64,000 bases of DNA from Lethocerus indicus (taxonomy: Eukaryota; Arthropoda; Insecta; Hemiptera; Belostomatidae). Below the pieces are notes generated by a model. It searched no databases. It was not told the DNA's origin and saw nothing but the letters and a program-made list of their open reading frames with translations. The position numbers and the translations under genes were made by a program. The number at the start of each line of letters is the position of its first letter. Within the stretch, counting starts at the first letter, position 1. Shown piece after piece: positions 62,307-64,000 of this stretch. The DNA is taken from contig JACDQD010000011.1 of the NCBI GenBank assembly GCA_019843655.1, forward strand, positions 14,054,604 to 14,118,603, written 5' to 3'.

Positions 62307-64000
62307 ATTATTTATCCGAAGAAATATATTCATCATCTCCCAGATTTTAGCCGATATTTGGGCTTAGGATAATTTACATCCGCTACCCTAATGTTATAAC
62401 AGCGAAGAAGGGGCACAATTTGGCCCACAAGGGCCATGTGATCAAAGCGTCTGCCTTGTGTACGTAATAATTAAATTTTTTTTTTTGCCGCGAGTTCTTT
62501 TACCGCCTCCAACATATCTCTCCCGGATCTTAACGGTCTGAGTGTGTGAATTCCCAAATGTGCCCAGCGAGATGTCGCGCTGCGGACACATGGCCGAGCA
62601 GAGCGGCTTCCGGTCCCACTTTACGAGGCTGGCTGCATTTCCCTCGGTGGAGAAAACCTTACCCGTTCGAGAGTCCAATTTACATACAATGAGGATACAG
62701 TCAAAGGCTGAAAGGTAATTGGGGCTCGGGAGTTGCGCCCGGTCACTGAATGAGGGCCATAAGACGCTCTAATTAAACGGCTAATTATCCTCCAGTGCCT
62801 ACTTTGTCAGCAGGACAGGTAAATGAGAGTACGATTTAAATTAGCCTATGCCTAAATTCGTTATAAACAGTAAAACGAACACAAACATGTGTGAAATGTT
62901 ACAACAGTGAATAAAACACTTCCACAATAAACAATACAATTTTATGATGCGCAATGTGATCAAGTAGTATAGAGGAAAACATGAAGATTTGTAAAGGTAT
63001 TTATCAGAAATATTATTAAAATGAAGATTTCTATTAGAATATCTATAAAAAGAAATAAACTCACTAAGACCACAAAACTATAGTTAGGGTATGTCCTAAA
63101 ATGAATTAGAAAAGAATCCCATAAAATATTATGGTTTCAATGAACACTGTACATCATATGATTTAAGACTTAAGTTAATACTTCAAGTAATGGATATAGG
63201 CCTTAACAAATTAATCTTAAAGACACAAGTACCACAAGTAAAACTTTTTAAAAATAAAATGTATGTATACATTATGTTTTTAATAATATATACATCATTG
63301 TATATATTCCAGCTAACAAGGTTTTCTTTGTTATATGCATATTCCACTTGGGCAGGATAGAACAGTGAAATAAAAAATAAAATAATGTTAAGAACAAGAA
63401 AGAAACCCTCCCAGGCCACCAAGTAGATATTAAAGCAAACTAAAACTAATCAGAAATATTATTAAAAAGAAAAGAATTAACAAGAGTGTGGAATGAAAGA
63501 ATATATAACCATGAACACATCTTATTGAACCAAAAAGTTGGATTACTTTGGTAGGTAAATGAGAAAGTTGCTGAATTAGTTTCTTAGCAAATTGGAAATG
63601 TAAAAATTTAAATGGTAAAATGTCAGTAGAAAATTTGCTTTAGATGTATAAGTTCTTCTAAAAGCATATTTGGGAATGAAACATTATTGGTGGTATTGCA
63701 AGAAAACCGAAAGAACAAGACAGTAATAATTGATCAAAATTTGGTTCATTGAAACACAGCAGTAAAATTAATACCCATCGAAATCTACACAAATTGTAAG
63801 CAAAAAGAATCACGTGTCTATTTAAAATTCTTGACATAATGTGTAAATTACTGTGGTCCATTACTATTAATGCACAAAACAAAAAGACAACTGTTTTTAT
63901 GAATTAGTTTCTTCTACAAAGTCCCAAAACTACATAAACATCTATATAACTACATAAATCATAAATGAATGATAAAAAGATTATTCAAATTGAATTATTT
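62307..64000. other. Noncoding right edge, very AT-rich after 62.8 kb
   Basis: One GC-rich island at 62.5-62.8 kb is followed by more than 1 kb of AT-rich sequence with no GC islands and no credible frame. An 11-T run lies at 62476-62486. The change in texture after 62.8 kb suggests the end of the regulatory-looking domain. Confidence 0.4.

Noticed and set aside
62442..62678. 78-codon minus-strand frame with some Cys and Lys/Arg
   Set aside because: No donor or acceptor of quality, and it ends in a poly-Lys translation of an 11-T run.
1..64000. tRNA, rRNA, common conserved microRNAs and CRISPR arrays
   Set aside because: I looked by eye for B-box-like GGTTCGAATCC words, for well-known animal microRNA matures (let-7, miR-10, bantam, miR-124, miR-1, miR-9, miR-2) and for regularly spaced repeats, and found none. 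A covariance-model scan could still reveal divergent RNAs.

Overview
The window looks like nuclear DNA from an invertebrate, most likely an arthropod. It has no operons, ribosome-binding sites or dense ORFs, but it does have GT-AG splice sites, short and very long introns, microsatellites, and retroelement-like repeats flanked by short direct repeats. CpG is not visibly depleted, and AT-rich stretches alternate with short GC-rich islands. The species cannot be named from the sequence. Almost all of the roughly 130 open frames longer than 60 codons are chance frames or antisense shadows.

The best-supported gene lies on the minus strand. Three coding segments are joined by good splice sites with matching phases: 22887-22321, 22227-21972 (after a 93-bp, stop-free, in-frame intron) and 20687-20233. 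A 43-nt microexon at 5455-5413, across a 14.8-kb intron, fits the same frame. Together they encode about 440 residues of a mostly disordered protein that is Pro-, Ser-, Glu/Asp- and Gly/Ala-rich, with a run of eight prolines and several basophilic kinase-type sites. I do not recognise the family. Neither end of the gene is in view with certainty. Further upstream, weaker minus-strand exon candidates occur at 25.6, 34.2, 39.7, 40.2 and 50.5 kb. Two of these (50.5 and 40.2 kb) join in phase, but none joins directly to the 22.9-kb exon. Two plus-strand candidates (40.3 kb and 45.3 kb) are tentative.

The most striking non-genic content is a small repeat family at 26.9-27.4 kb and 61.9-62.3 kb, with remnants at 48.7 kb and possibly 61.06 kb. 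The 62-kb copy has two identical 146-bp inverted arms around a 61-bp loop plus a 40-bp tail, and it sits between perfect 13-bp direct repeats. Each arm carries a motif with the layout of the minimal hammerhead ribozymes known from Penelope-like retroelements: a 4-bp stem I, a CTGAAGA core, stem II, GAAA, a palindromic ACCGGT stem III and a GTC cleavage triplet. One arm has it on each strand. A distantly similar hairpin element lies at 23.92-24.01 kb.

The remainder (about 95%) is intronic or intergenic DNA with GC-rich, regulatory-looking islands, simple repeats, a G-quadruplex-type block at 11.65 kb, several perfect palindromes and a recurring AACGCCCCG word. By eye it resembles the enhancer-rich surroundings of a regulated gene, but conservation cannot be assessed from one sequence.
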